A DNA stretch of 49,403 bases from an uncultured Bacteroidales bacterium (GCA_902798615.1 CADBXL010000017.1:1-49403), one strand, 5' to 3'; counted from the first letter of the stretch, positions 1 to 8,040 are shown. Program-made: numbers and translations. The notes: generated by a model not told the origin, from the sequence alone.

Positions 1-1
1 C

Positions 2-154
2 GTGGTTGGCGAGGAAGAGACGACAGGGGTAGCTGACATCCAGCACCTGTCACCTGACACCCAGATCTTTGATATTAACGGAAGAAAGGTTAGCGAGAAT
101 AGCCTCAAGCCGGGAATGTATGTCAAGAACGGAAGGAAAGTTGTGGTTAGGTAA
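2..154 (+). CDS. C-terminal end of a secreted protein with sorting tail (5' end outside window)
   Basis: An open frame runs from the window edge to TAA at 152-154. Its last residues (QIFDINGRKVSENSLKPGMY, then VKNGRKVVVR) closely match the end of the next gene (VYDINGRKVNENSLKPGIYV, then KNGKKFVVK). Tails of this form, a short beta-rich segment with an NGRKV core and a basic end, are typical C-terminal sorting signals of type IX-type secretion in Bacteroidetes. This protein is therefore probably a secreted or surface paralogue of the downstream leucine-rich repeat protein. The passenger domain is not visible, so nothing more can be said about function. Confidence 0.75.
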   Translation: MVGEEETTGVADIQHLSPDTQIFDINGRKVSENSLKPGMYVKNGRKVVVR

Positions 155-158
155 AGAA

Positions 159-339
159 CGGCCTCTCCCCCCGCTTTACACATACTCGAAGATACTCAAT
201 CTTCGACTTCCCGCCGTAGGGAGGGAGCCGGAAGGCGAATAAATTACGCAATAAAAATAGTAAATAACAATTAATATAGCCGACCCTCCATAGTCGAATC
301 GGCTCCCTCCCTACGGGGGAGGGCGGGGGGAGAGGCCGA
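159..339. repeat. Inverted pair of a GC-rich intergenic repeat
   Basis: Two copies of a repeat with core GGCTCCCTCCCTACGG and GGGCGGGGGGAGAGGCC stand in opposite orientation. The left copy (159-237) is split by about 38 bp; the right copy is at 300-339. Further copies lie at 21205-21245 and 34416-34456. The 155-373 gap between the two paralogous genes holds nothing else recognisable. Confidence 0.8.
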
Positions 340-373
340 TAACTTCGAAAACTTAAAAAATTATATATAGCTT

Positions 374-1792
374 ATGAAAAAGAATTTATTACTTATTTTA
401 TTATGTCTTTTCTCATTCTCCGCAATTCATGCGGAAAATAAATGGGAAAGTGAACCTGATGGTATGGAGTGGTATCTGTCAGTTGATGGTACGTTAACTG
501 TATCACAAGAAGGCGATATGTCAAATTATGACGAAGGAGAAACTCCTTGGGATCTTCAACGTGATGATATCAAGAAGATTGTAATCAAAAAAGGTGTGTC
601 GCGTATTGGAGATCTTGCTTTCGGTGGCTGCCGGAATCTCACCTCAGTCGAAATTCCGAACACTGTAAAGAGTATTGGAGTTCGTGCTTTCGTAGAATGC
701 AAGAATCTCCCCTCAATCGAAATCCCTAACTCTGTAACGAGTATTGAAGAGCAAGCTTTCTCTCTTTGCGATGCTCTCACTTCAATCGAAATCCCTAATT
801 CTGTAACGAGTATTGGATATCAAGCTTTCTATAATTGCTACAGACTCGCCTCAGTCACAATTGGCAACTCTGTGACGAATATTGCAAAAGAGGCTTTCTA
901 TGCTTTACCAGCTCTCACCTCTATTACTTTTAAGGGAAGTAATCCTCCTAATTCTTTGGAAAATGTTTTTAAGGCTCCCAATGAGAATGTCTCTGTATAT
1001 GTTCCTGCAAATAGCATAGAGGATTATAAGACAAAGTTGGGAGGCTTGAGCTCAAAAGTAAAGGGAGCAATAATTCTGGCGGATGATGAGGCATATACCG
1101 GAGAGTCAGATGCTGAAGGTGTTGCTGCTTTCTATACCCGTAACTTCACTAATGTGAACTGGCAGGCAATATATCTTCCTTTCTCTTTGAAATACGAGGA
1201 CTGGAAGGATGATTTCGAGATGGCTTATATCAACGGTATTATCCAGAGGGATAATGATGATGACGGCGAGATTGACGAGACAGAACTGGAGATAATAAAG
1301 ATGAAGAAAGGCTCTACCCAGCCTAACGCCCCATATCTCATCAGGGCTAAGACAACGGGCAAGAAGACTTTCTTCGTTAAGAATACAACCGTATATGCTG
1401 CTGAGAGTGGAAGCGTGGATTGCTCTACCACTATTGCGAAATACACCATTATAGGCACTTACAGCCCTATCCCTTCAGAAACAATGATAGCAAACAACTA
1501 TTACGGTATGGGTGGTGGTGAGCTGATTCAAAGCGATGGCTCTAATGGCCTTAAGCCTTTCCGCTGGTATATGAAGGTGGAATCGCGTGATTATTCTAAA
1601 TATAGCGTGAAAAATGCTGCGAAGACTATCACTATCAAGGTCCTGGATGAAGAAGAGACTACTGGCATAGCTGAATTGCAGACAGCAAACAGCAATTCTT
1701 CTGTTTACGACATTAACGGCAGAAAGGTGAATGAGAATAGCCTCAAGCCGGGAATATACGTAAAGAACGGAAAGAAGTTCGTGGTGAAATAA
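374..1792 (+). CDS. BspA-type leucine-rich repeat secreted protein with EF-hand-like loop
   Basis: 472 residues. An N-terminal signal peptide ends near residue 20 (AIHA). From about residue 70 to 200 there are five 23-residue LRR_5 units (pattern LTSIEIPNSVTSIGxxAF), the BspA/Treponema type found on surface proteins of oral and gut Bacteroidetes. A beta-rich region follows. Residues 293-304 (DNDDDGEIDETE) fit a canonical EF-hand calcium loop. The last 45 residues are a type IX-like sorting tail, shared with the partial gene just upstream. Likely exported and surface-attached, with a possible role in adhesion or protein binding as known for BspA relatives. No promoter is evident in the 219-bp gap upstream, so it may be read with the preceding paralogue. 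The start is well placed before the signal peptide. Confidence 0.85.
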   Translation: MKKNLLLILLCLFSFSAIHAENKWESEPDGMEWYLSVDGTLTVSQEGDMSNYDEGETPWDLQRDDIKKIVIKKGVSRIGDLAFGGCRNLTSVEIPNTVKSIGVRAFVECKNLPSIEIPNSVTSIEEQAFSLCDALTSIEIPNSVTSIGYQAFYNCYRLASVTIGNSVTNIAKEAFYALPALTSITFKGSNPPNSLENVFKAPNENVSVYVPANSIEDYKTKLGGLSSKVKGAIILADDEAYTGESDAEGVAAFYTRNFTNVNWQAIYLPFSLKYEDWKDDFEMAYINGIIQRDNDDDGEIDETELEIIKMKKGSTQPNAPYLIRAKTTGKKTFFVKNTTVYAAESGSVDCSTTIAKYTIIGTYSPIPSETMIANNYYGMGGGELIQSDGSNGLKPFRWYMKVESRDYSKYSVKNAAKTITIKVLDEEETTGIAELQTANSNSSVYDINGRKVNENSLKPGIYVKNGKKFVVK

Positions 1793-1952
1793 ACTGGGCT
1801 TGCGCCCTGAGTTTTTTCTGAAAGTAAATTAGGAGAAATTAAATCAGTAAATTATGCTTTAAAATTAATGCGAGATTAATGTGGCATTAACGGACATTAT
1901 ACGTTCTCACTTTGTGAGATAACATTAATCACCAATAATTAAACATTAATTG

Positions 1953-1985
1953 TTTGCTAAGGCTCACCAAGCTAAAGCAAGTTCG
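1953..1985 (+). repeat. Short interspersed repeat (TTCGC..CATCAAGCTAAAGCAAGT family)
   Basis: A variant of a roughly 28-bp repeat seen at many intergenic sites here (about 2318-2345 inverted, 4988-5010, 16711-16740, 16873-16902 inverted, 17007-17036, 27560-27630 inverted and doubled, 27908-27970 doubled). It lies in the 1793-2050 gap, which otherwise holds only AT-rich GTAAATTA/CATTAAT-rich sequence. Confidence 0.7.
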
Positions 1986-2050
1986 CATTAATTCTCTATA
2001 CAAAGAATATTCTCTAACTCTCTAATTCTTGAAAATTAACAAAGAAAAAT

Positions 2051-2206
2051 ATGATGAAAAAGAAATATAGCAAGCCGAACATCACGATAGAGACAATGAA
2101 TCTCCCATTGCTTGTAGATACAAGTCTTATTCCTGTGGGAGGCACAGGTTCGTTTAATGCAAAAGAAACTTCTTCGTGCTTTGACGAGGAGGAAGAGGAT
2201 TTTTGA
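2051..2206 (+). CDS. Small peptide of 51 residues, KKYxKPxI type
   Basis: ATG at 2051 (a second ATG follows immediately), TGA at 2204-2206. The peptide begins MMKKKYSKPNITIETMNLPL and ends in a very acidic stretch (CFDEEEEDF); a Gly-rich VGGTGS lies in the middle. Short proteins that start MKKKYxxPxI and carry a hydrophobic LL patch near residue 20 recur in Prevotella and Bacteroides as unnamed genes; this is recall of a pattern, not a database result. An A-rich stretch precedes the start, as usual for this phylum. There is no signal peptide or membrane segment. Function unknown; a precursor or secreted peptide is only a guess. Confidence 0.6.
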   Translation: MMKKKYSKPNITIETMNLPLLVDTSLIPVGGTGSFNAKETSSCFDEEEEDF

Positions 2207-2266
2207 GATTAACAGATTAAGGGAAATGGATTTATCTGATTTATCTGATAGCTGTCGCATTAATTT

Positions 2267-2490
2267 TTATTGACCACAGATCTCACAGATAATACAGATG
2301 TCAATCACGAGCGTAAGCGAGACTTGCGTAGCTTGTTGAGCTTTGCGAAAAAATCCGTAGAATCTGTGCTATCTGTGTTCGAAAAAAATAAAAGAAACGG
2401 ATTTATCCGATTTATCTGATTAGCTGGCGCATTAATATTTTCGCGATTTATTTCAGATAAATCAGATACATCCGTTTCCCTTTCTTTTCT
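2267..2490. repeat. Dispersed repeat block (ACCACAGATxTCACAGATAAxACAGATG)
   Basis: The 2207-2545 gap carries a block beginning ACCACAGATCTCACAGATAA and running on to GTCAATCACGAG, then an inverted copy of the CATCAAGCTAAAGCAAGT repeat, then AATCTGTGCTATCTGTGTTC. The same order (ACCACAGATTTCACAGATAA ... AATCTGTG ... TCTGTGTTC) recurs at 41526-41612. Flanking ATTTATCTGATTTATCTGA strings occur on both sides. I see no gene in this gap. Confidence 0.7.
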
Positions 2491-2545
2491 TACGAACACA
2501 GAAGACACGAAAGAAACGGAAGTTTAGTTAACGTCTGTTCGTCAA

Positions 2546-2935
2546 ATGGCTTCAGAAAATAGTATTTGGAAATTTGTCAAGAGTGAACGTCTCGTCATTG
2601 TATGGTGGACGATTCAGTTTGTAGGTTTGTTATTGATATTCGGTTTCCGTTATCCAGGTGTATTACTTGTTAATCTCTGGCTTGCCGTTTCAATAGCATG
2701 TTATGCTCTTGACTCAAGAAATGTCAAGAAACTTGGAGCTATAAGTCTGGCTTTTTATGCGTTCTTTACATTGATTGTTGCCGGGGTGATAGTGTACTAT
2801 TTTGTATATGATGGTGGGGTTAACTCTGAAGTTGTGTTTTATTTCATACTTCCAATATTGTTTATAACCCTATTGAATTTGTTGATGGCATTCAGAGCTA
2901 TCAAGATATTGGCAAAAAAGGATGATAGTGTTTAA
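2546..2935 (+). CDS. Small integral membrane protein, four predicted helices
   Basis: 129 residues. Four hydrophobic segments are visible at about residues 18-35, 37-53, 60-84 and 92-115, with a short basic end (KILAKKDDSV). I recognise no family motif. There is no clear Shine-Dalgarno site or promoter in front; the start is the first ATG of the frame. It stands alone between repeat-rich DNA and the TPR gene. Function cannot be assigned. Confidence 0.6.
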   Translation: MASENSIWKFVKSERLVIVWWTIQFVGLLLIFGFRYPGVLLVNLWLAVSIACYALDSRNVKKLGAISLAFYAFFTLIVAGVIVYYFVYDGGVNSEVVFYFILPILFITLLNLLMAFRAIKILAKKDDSV

Positions 2936-3054
2936 GGTGTAGGGGTGGTAGGATAATAGCTCTTGAGTAGTTGTGAGTATTGAACAGACAATTAAAAAAA
3001 GTTAAGAAACGGATAATTGTTAGGTTTGTATTATTTTTTTGTCGTAAAAAGCGG

Positions 3055-3062
3055 TATCTTTG
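3055..3062 (+). promoter_or_regulatory. Promoter -7 element (TATCTTTG) before the TPR gene
   Basis: TATCTTTG matches the Bacteroidetes -7 consensus TAnnTTTG. The -33 box is not at the ideal distance. The upstream 65 bp (about 2994-3063) is closely similar to 4864-4934, upstream of the tRNA gene. Confidence 0.6.
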
Positions 3063-3138
3063 CAATTACTAATCATAAAATACAGGAAATTCGTCGTCCA
3101 ACGATATTTTTTATACCTAAATCACTATTACCCAAATC

Positions 3139-4827
3139 ATGAAACTGAAAATATTTGTCGCTTTATATATTCTTTTGAACGTTGCCTCTGTATTTGCCCA
3201 GAACGTCAAGCAGCCTGATTCCTATAATTATCAGCATGGTGTTGAGGCGTTAAAAAAGGGAGATAATCAGGAGGCTCTTATTTATCTGAATAAAGATATT
3301 GAGGAGAATCCGGAGAATGGTTATTCGTTTGCGATGATAGCCATTATTCGCTATGCGGAAAAAGAGTATGGAAAGGCTTTGACGGCAGTTGGGGAGGCTA
3401 TTAAGTATCTGCCAAAGGAAGATGTTGAGTTTTCAGCTTTTTCTTACTCGTTAAGAGGTGATATATATAAGAATTTGGGAGATACGGTAAAGACTTTGAA
3501 TGATTATGCATCGGCTATGCGTATAAATCCTAATGAAAGTAATCTGTATGAAAAACGTGCACAGATATATTTCGAACAAGGAAAATACCAGCTTGCTGAT
3601 GAAGATTACCGAAAAATGACAGAACTTACCCCTGGATATTTAGTGGGGTATATGGGGTTAGGCAGAAATGCTTTGGAGCAGAGCCGTTGGGATGATGCTA
3701 TTTCGCAATTCAGTTATGTAGTAAAGCTGGATGGCGATTATTCTTCTGGATATTCATTCAGAGCAGAAGCGGAGTTGAAGAAAGGTATGTGGGATGAGGC
3801 AACCAGAGATTTGATATCAGCTATACAATGTGGTTGGGACGATAAGGCTGAATCTTTGATATGGAGATTAGAAGAACCTGCTTTTGCGATGATGTTGTCA
3901 AAATTAAAGGTTCAGGCAGCCAAAGCACCTGAAGACTTTGAGTGGCCTTGTCTTCTTGGGATAATGTACGAATGGGATAAGCAGTATATTAAGGCTATCG
4001 AATTCTATAAGGAAGCCTGCAAGAAAAATGCTATAGCGGCGATTTACAGGAATATATCGTTTTGCTATATTCGGTTGGGCGCATTCGAAGAGGCTATGAG
4101 TAATATCGATCAGGCGATAAGTCTGAATAGTATGGATTGCAGCAGTATTGCCAGAAAGGCGAATATTTATTATTGTAAAGGAGATATAGATTCTGCTATT
4201 TCAGAAATAAACAAGGCTTTGTCTGTTTCCCCTGATTATTCGTTTGGTTATTGGCGTCGTGCTTTATACAAAAGTGCGGAGAATGACTGGGATGGCGCAA
4301 TAGAAGATGCTTCAATGTCTATAGCTGTTGATCCAAATAATTCATTGTCGTATTCTTTTAGGGGCTTTGCATATCAGCGGCAAGGTAAAAAAGAACTTGC
4401 GGAGGCAGACTACAAGAAGGTGGTAGAGTTGGAGAATAAGCCGGAAAGGTACTTTTTCGTGCCCTATGCCTATCTGGGTTTGGGGCAGAATGACAAAGCC
4501 GTAGCAGCAATGGATACTGCCATTGCGAGAAGCGAAGATAAGGCGGAAGTTTATTATAATGCAGCTTGTTTGTATTCTCGGATGAAGGACAAAGAGAATG
4601 CCTTGAAATTATTGGAGCAGTCGTTGAAGTGTGGGTATGTTTGTTTTGCTCATATTGACTGTGACTGTGATATGGATTTTGTTCGTGAAACTGATGAGTT
4701 CAAGGCTTTAATAAGCAAATATAAAATGCTTCTTGATGAGAATCTTAAATCCATAAGGACGACTTCCTCAAGCGGGGAGGCTACTATGCCAGAGGAACAT
4801 TATAAGGGTGAATCAAGGCGTTTGTAA
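3139..4827 (+). CDS. Secreted/periplasmic tetratricopeptide repeat protein
   Basis: 562 residues. A signal peptide ends near residue 21 (SVFAQ). From about residue 28 to 510 there are many 34-residue TPR units with the usual A/G and P positions, such as GDxxxALxxxxKALxxxPxxxxxY. TPR arrays form a superhelix that binds other proteins; no catalytic domain is attached. It has a promoter of its own about 80 bp upstream and is followed by a 229-bp gap before the tRNA. Probably a scaffold in the periplasm or at the outer membrane; its partner is unknown. Confidence 0.75.
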   Translation: MKLKIFVALYILLNVASVFAQNVKQPDSYNYQHGVEALKKGDNQEALIYLNKDIEENPENGYSFAMIAIIRYAEKEYGKALTAVGEAIKYLPKEDVEFSAFSYSLRGDIYKNLGDTVKTLNDYASAMRINPNESNLYEKRAQIYFEQGKYQLADEDYRKMTELTPGYLVGYMGLGRNALEQSRWDDAISQFSYVVKLDGDYSSGYSFRAEAELKKGMWDEATRDLISAIQCGWDDKAESLIWRLEEPAFAMMLSKLKVQAAKAPEDFEWPCLLGIMYEWDKQYIKAIEFYKEACKKNAIAAIYRNISFCYIRLGAFEEAMSNIDQAISLNSMDCSSIARKANIYYCKGDIDSAISEINKALSVSPDYSFGYWRRALYKSAENDWDGAIEDASMSIAVDPNNSLSYSFRGFAYQRQGKKELAEADYKKVVELENKPERYFFVPYAYLGLGQNDKAVAAMDTAIARSEDKAEVYYNAACLYSRMKDKENALKLLEQSLKCGYVCFAHIDCDCDMDFVRETDEFKALISKYKMLLDENLKSIRTTSSSGEATMPEEHYKGESRRL

Positions 4828-4925
4828 ATCCAGATGCAGTCTTGTGATGTTGGGATTATTACTAAAAAAAAGTTAAGAAACGGACATTTGTTCGGACACT
4901 ATTCTTTTTTTTATCGTAAAAGCAG

Positions 4926-4933
4926 TAACTTTG
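4926..4933 (+). promoter_or_regulatory. Promoter -7 element (TAACTTTG) before tRNA-Leu
   Basis: TAACTTTG fits TAnnTTTG and lies about 120 bp before the tRNA. The region from about 4864 to here repeats the region before the TPR gene (shared AAAAAAAGTTAAGAAACGGA, then TTGTTxGG, then TCGTAAAA). A variant of the TTCGC..AAGCAAGT repeat sits between promoter and tRNA at 4988-5010. Confidence 0.5.
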
Positions 4934-5055
4934 CGCTCGAAAATCAGAGACGGGCACCGCTCTGCGAGCGACAAGTCCTATTTTATTCGCTGTGGCTCAT
5001 CAAGCTATGCAAGTCTTCGCACGAGGAAGTACCCGATTTTTCAGACTATCCACAA

Positions 5056-5141
5056 GCCGCAATGGTGGAATTGGTAGACACGAGGGACTTAAAATCCCTT
5101 GACCCGAAACGGTCGTGCGGGTTCGAGTCCCGCTCGCGGCA
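5056..5141 (+). tRNA. tRNA-Leu (anticodon TAA)
   Basis: Cloverleaf read by eye: acceptor GCCGCAA/TCGCGGC, D arm with TGGTAGACACG, anticodon stem AGGGA/TCCCT with loop CTTAAAA (anticodon TAA at 5090-5092), long class II variable arm around TTGACCCGAAACGGTCG, T arm GCGGG-TTCGAGT-CCCGC. Discriminator A at 5141; genomic CA follows. The sixth acceptor pair is an A-C mismatch. It decodes UUA. Confidence 0.95.
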
Positions 5142-5209
5142 CATATTTTATAAAATTAGCCCTGATCCTAAACATTTCAGGAAAACAATTTCTTATTTGT
5201 AAAAAGAGA

Positions 5210-6889
5210 ATGAAAAGAAATCTCATCGGTAAAATAACTGTCATTGCACTTGGAGCAGTGGCACTTTCTTCGTGTTCAAAGAAGCTCGGCCCATTGTCGG
5301 CTGATAATTTTAGCGTAGATCCAGAACCTCTTGAGCTTCTTGGTACACAGGTACCTGTAACAATCAACGGTACTTTCCCAGAGAAGTACATGCATAAGAA
5401 GGCTACAATCACAGTTACTCCAGAGCTTCGTAATGCTGCTGGTAAGGTGATTCGTGGTGAGGGCGTTACCTTCCAGGGTGAGAAGGTGCTGGGCAACGAC
5501 CAGTCAATCTCATATCTCCTTGGCGGTCACTACACTATGCGTGATGCTTTCGACTATAGCGATGACATGCATCGTTCTGACCTCTATCTGAGATTTGATG
5601 CTCACATTGGTAAGAAGTTCGTTTATGTGCCAGACGTGAAGATAGGTACTGGTGTTATTGCTACTGCAGGTCTCTATAAGAAGGCCTTGATTCAGGGTGG
5701 TGGTATCATTGCTCCTGATACATTCCAGCGCATCCGTAAGGAAAAGCAGGAGGCAAGCATCACATTCCTTATCAATCAGGCTACTCTCCGTCAGAGCGAG
5801 TTGAAGAACAACTCTATTCAGGAGTTTGTTAAGCTTCTTGAGAACATCAATGCTGATGCAAAGAGATATAACCTCGGTGATATCGAGGTAAAGGCATACG
5901 CTTCACCTGATGGTGCTCAGGATATCAACACAAAGCTCGCTGTTAAGCGTCAGAACGTGTCAGAGGACTATGTTGATTCTCAGTTGAAGAAGACCAACCT
6001 CGCAACAAGCGTTACAGGTGAATATACAGCAGAGGACTGGGAAGGTTTCCAGCAACTCGTTGCAGCCAGCAATATTCAGGATAAGGAGCTTATCCTCCGC
6101 GTGCTGAATATGTATAAGGATCCAGAGGAGCGTGAGGAGCAGATCAAGCACCTCAGCATGGGCTTCCAGGACTTGACAAAGCAGATTCTTCCACAGTTGC
6201 GTCGTGCTCGTATGATTATCAACTACGAGGCTGTAGGACGTAGCGACGAGGAGATTGCAGGTGACTATGCTTCTAACCCACAGTCGCTCAGCGCAGATGA
6301 GATCCTCTACTATGCAAGTACCATAGCAGATATGGACAGGAAGGAGGCAATCTACAAGAAGTGTGTAGAGCTCTATCCTAATGATTATCGCGCATATAAT
6401 AATGTAGCTGCATGTGAGTTCTCAAAGAACAACGATGCAGAGGTTAAGGCATGGGTTAACAAGACACTCAAGGTAAACCCACGTGCTGGTGAGTGTCAGT
6501 CAAATATGGCTCTCCTTGAGCTTAAGAACGGCAACTTGAAGGAGGCTGAGGCTTATATGTCAAAGGCTGGTAGCTCAAACGACATCAACCGCGTTCAGGG
6601 TGCTGTGAACTTCGTAAAGGGTAACTACAAGCAGGCAGCAGCCGACTATAAGGGCGTATATAACAATATGGCAGGTCTTGCCCAGATTATGGCAGGCGAC
6701 TATTCTCAGGGTCGTGCTACATTCAAGGCAATCAAGAATCCTGATGCTATGACAAGCTATCTGCACTCTGTATGCTGCTATCGTGAGGGAAGTGTGTTCT
6801 CAGGAACAGACCTTCTGAAGGAGGCATTGCAGAAAGACCCAAGTCTGAAGGCTTATGCGGATGAGGATTTGGAGTTCACTGGCGAGTAG
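5210..6889 (+). CDS. Lipoprotein with OmpA-like region and C-terminal TPRs
   Basis: 559 residues from the ATG at 5210; the open frame extends upstream into the tRNA, so this start, which opens a lipoprotein signal (lipobox LSSC, Cys22), is chosen. Residues 30-190 are beta-rich. Residues about 195-350 resemble an OmpA-like peptidoglycan-binding fold (IEVKAYASPDGAQDINTKLA followed by the KRQNVSEDYV helix). From about residue 395 to the end there are TPR-like repeats. This fits an outer-membrane lipoprotein that links envelope proteins to peptidoglycan. The next gene starts 35 bp inside this one, so the two are co-translated. Codon use is strongly biased, suggesting good expression. No specific name is certain. 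Confidence 0.75.
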   Translation: MKRNLIGKITVIALGAVALSSCSKKLGPLSADNFSVDPEPLELLGTQVPVTINGTFPEKYMHKKATITVTPELRNAAGKVIRGEGVTFQGEKVLGNDQSISYLLGGHYTMRDAFDYSDDMHRSDLYLRFDAHIGKKFVYVPDVKIGTGVIATAGLYKKALIQGGGIIAPDTFQRIRKEKQEASITFLINQATLRQSELKNNSIQEFVKLLENINADAKRYNLGDIEVKAYASPDGAQDINTKLAVKRQNVSEDYVDSQLKKTNLATSVTGEYTAEDWEGFQQLVAASNIQDKELILRVLNMYKDPEEREEQIKHLSMGFQDLTKQILPQLRRARMIINYEAVGRSDEEIAGDYASNPQSLSADEILYYASTIADMDRKEAIYKKCVELYPNDYRAYNNVAACEFSKNNDAEVKAWVNKTLKVNPRAGECQSNMALLELKNGNLKEAEAYMSKAGSSNDINRVQGAVNFVKGNYKQAAADYKGVYNNMAGLAQIMAGDYSQGRATFKAIKNPDAMTSYLHSVCCYREGSVFSGTDLLKEALQKDPSLKAYADEDLEFTGE

Positions 6890-7865
6890 TCTGCTGATAT
6901 TACTCCTGGCTTCATGCGGGGCAGACAGTCACCATTTCAGTCTTGAGGGCCGATTCCTCAAGATGAATCAGGGACAGTTCTATGTCTATAGTCCTGATGG
7001 GGCGATAAGTGGTATCGACACAATCATGGTGCAAGGCGGTCGCTTTGCATACGAGATACCATGCGAGGAGGAAGGCACGATTGTCATTGTGCTTCCTAAC
7101 TATTCGGAGATTCCTGTCTTCGTAGAACCGGGCAAGAGTGTTGACCTTAAGGCCGATGCTTCGCATATCAAGGATATCGAGGTGACAGGTACCGATACCA
7201 ACGACAGGATGACCAAGTGGCGAAAGAATACTTCGTCGCAGTCGCCTGACGGATTGGTGAAACAGGCTGAGCAATTCATAAAGGATAATCCTTCTTCGAT
7301 AATAAGCCGATGGCTTCTGAGGAAGTATTTCATCGTTACTGCGAAACCCAATCTGAAGAAGGCGAGTGAGCTCGTAAAGCTTATGAGCGAGAAGGCCGAT
7401 AAGGATGCTTCGGTTGTGAGACTTTCTGTGGGACTTGAAAATGTTCCCTTGCAAGTTGGAGACGAGCTTCCTGTCTTTACTGCAAAGGATCTTCAGGGTA
7501 AGAGCGTTCAGGCTTCACAATATCGTCTTGGCAAGACGGTGATACTAGTCTGGGCAACTTGGGATTATGATGGCCAGAGCATTTCAAGACGTGTAGCCCG
7601 GAAGATAGAAGAGATGAAGTCGCAAGGCAAACAAGTGCCGAAAGTTCTGGGAATTAGTATCGACGCATCGGCTGTGGATGCTAAGAAAACGGTGGGTAGC
7701 GACAGTACGGCTTGGTCAACGATATGTGACGGTCTGATGTGGAAATCGCCTGTAGTTAAGGCTATAGGAACTACGAAAGTACCAGACAACTTCGTTATAG
7801 AAAATGGCAAGGTCAAGGCATGTCATCTCAGTAATGATGAGTTGCTAAAGGAAATAGAGAAGTAA
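6855..7865 (+). CDS. Lipoprotein: DUF4369 domain plus thioredoxin-like fold without CxxC
   Basis: 336 residues. Starting at the ATG at 6855 gives a lipoprotein signal (LLLASC); an in-frame ATG at 6861 is an alternative. It overlaps the preceding lipoprotein gene by 35 bp in another frame. Residues about 27-115 resemble DUF4369, the N-terminal domain common on Bacteroidetes TlpA-like proteins. Residues about 195-335 have the AhpC/TlpA layout (LPVFTAKDLQGKSV, then TVILVWATWDYDGQS). At the position where TlpA has WCxxC this protein has WDYDGQS, so the redox cysteines are absent. It is unlikely to act as a disulfide reductase; a structural or binding role is inferred. Confidence 0.75.
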   Translation: MRMRIWSSLASSLLILLLASCGADSHHFSLEGRFLKMNQGQFYVYSPDGAISGIDTIMVQGGRFAYEIPCEEEGTIVIVLPNYSEIPVFVEPGKSVDLKADASHIKDIEVTGTDTNDRMTKWRKNTSSQSPDGLVKQAEQFIKDNPSSIISRWLLRKYFIVTAKPNLKKASELVKLMSEKADKDASVVRLSVGLENVPLQVGDELPVFTAKDLQGKSVQASQYRLGKTVILVWATWDYDGQSISRRVARKIEEMKSQGKQVPKVLGISIDASAVDAKKTVGSDSTAWSTICDGLMWKSPVVKAIGTTKVPDNFVIENGKVKACHLSNDELLKEIEK

Positions 7866-7910
7866 TTCGTTCTTTCGCCAAGATTGAAAAATGACAATAT
7901 TGCTGACAAA

Positions 7911-7932
7911 ATTGCAAACTGCACGTTGCAAT
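7911..7932. promoter_or_regulatory. Palindrome ATTGCAA-N8-TTGCAAT upstream of pckA
   Basis: A perfect 7-bp inverted repeat with an 8-bp spacer, about 80 bp before the pckA promoter. Possible regulator site; no protein can be named. Confidence 0.4.
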
Positions 7933-7991
7933 CAGTGACGAATTGTTAGCGATAACATAAATATTGAAAAAAAATATTGTTGAAAAGTATT

Positions 7992-8022
7992 AATTCTTGG
8001 CGAAAACTTTTTGCCAAGAATT
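7992..8022. promoter_or_regulatory. Operator-like palindrome over the pckA -33 box
   Basis: AATTCTTGGC (7992-8001) and GCCAAGAATT (8013-8022) form a perfect 10-bp inverted repeat with an 11-bp spacer. The right arm overlaps the -33 element TTTG (8010-8013). A related half-site CGCCAAGATT is at 7876-7885. Position and symmetry suggest a repressor or catabolite-type regulator site. Confidence 0.5.
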
Positions 8023-8040
8023 ATTTTTTTTGTACCTTTG
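8010..8040 (+). promoter_or_regulatory. pckA promoter
   Basis: TTTG at 8010-8013, 19 nt, then TACCTTTG at 8033-8040: a full match to the Bacteroidetes promoter consensus. The leader to the ATG is about 70 nt. Confidence 0.8.

Noticed and set aside
4834-5202. 122-codon plus frame covering the tRNA region
   Set aside because: It runs through the promoter and the whole tRNA-Leu, so it is not a gene.
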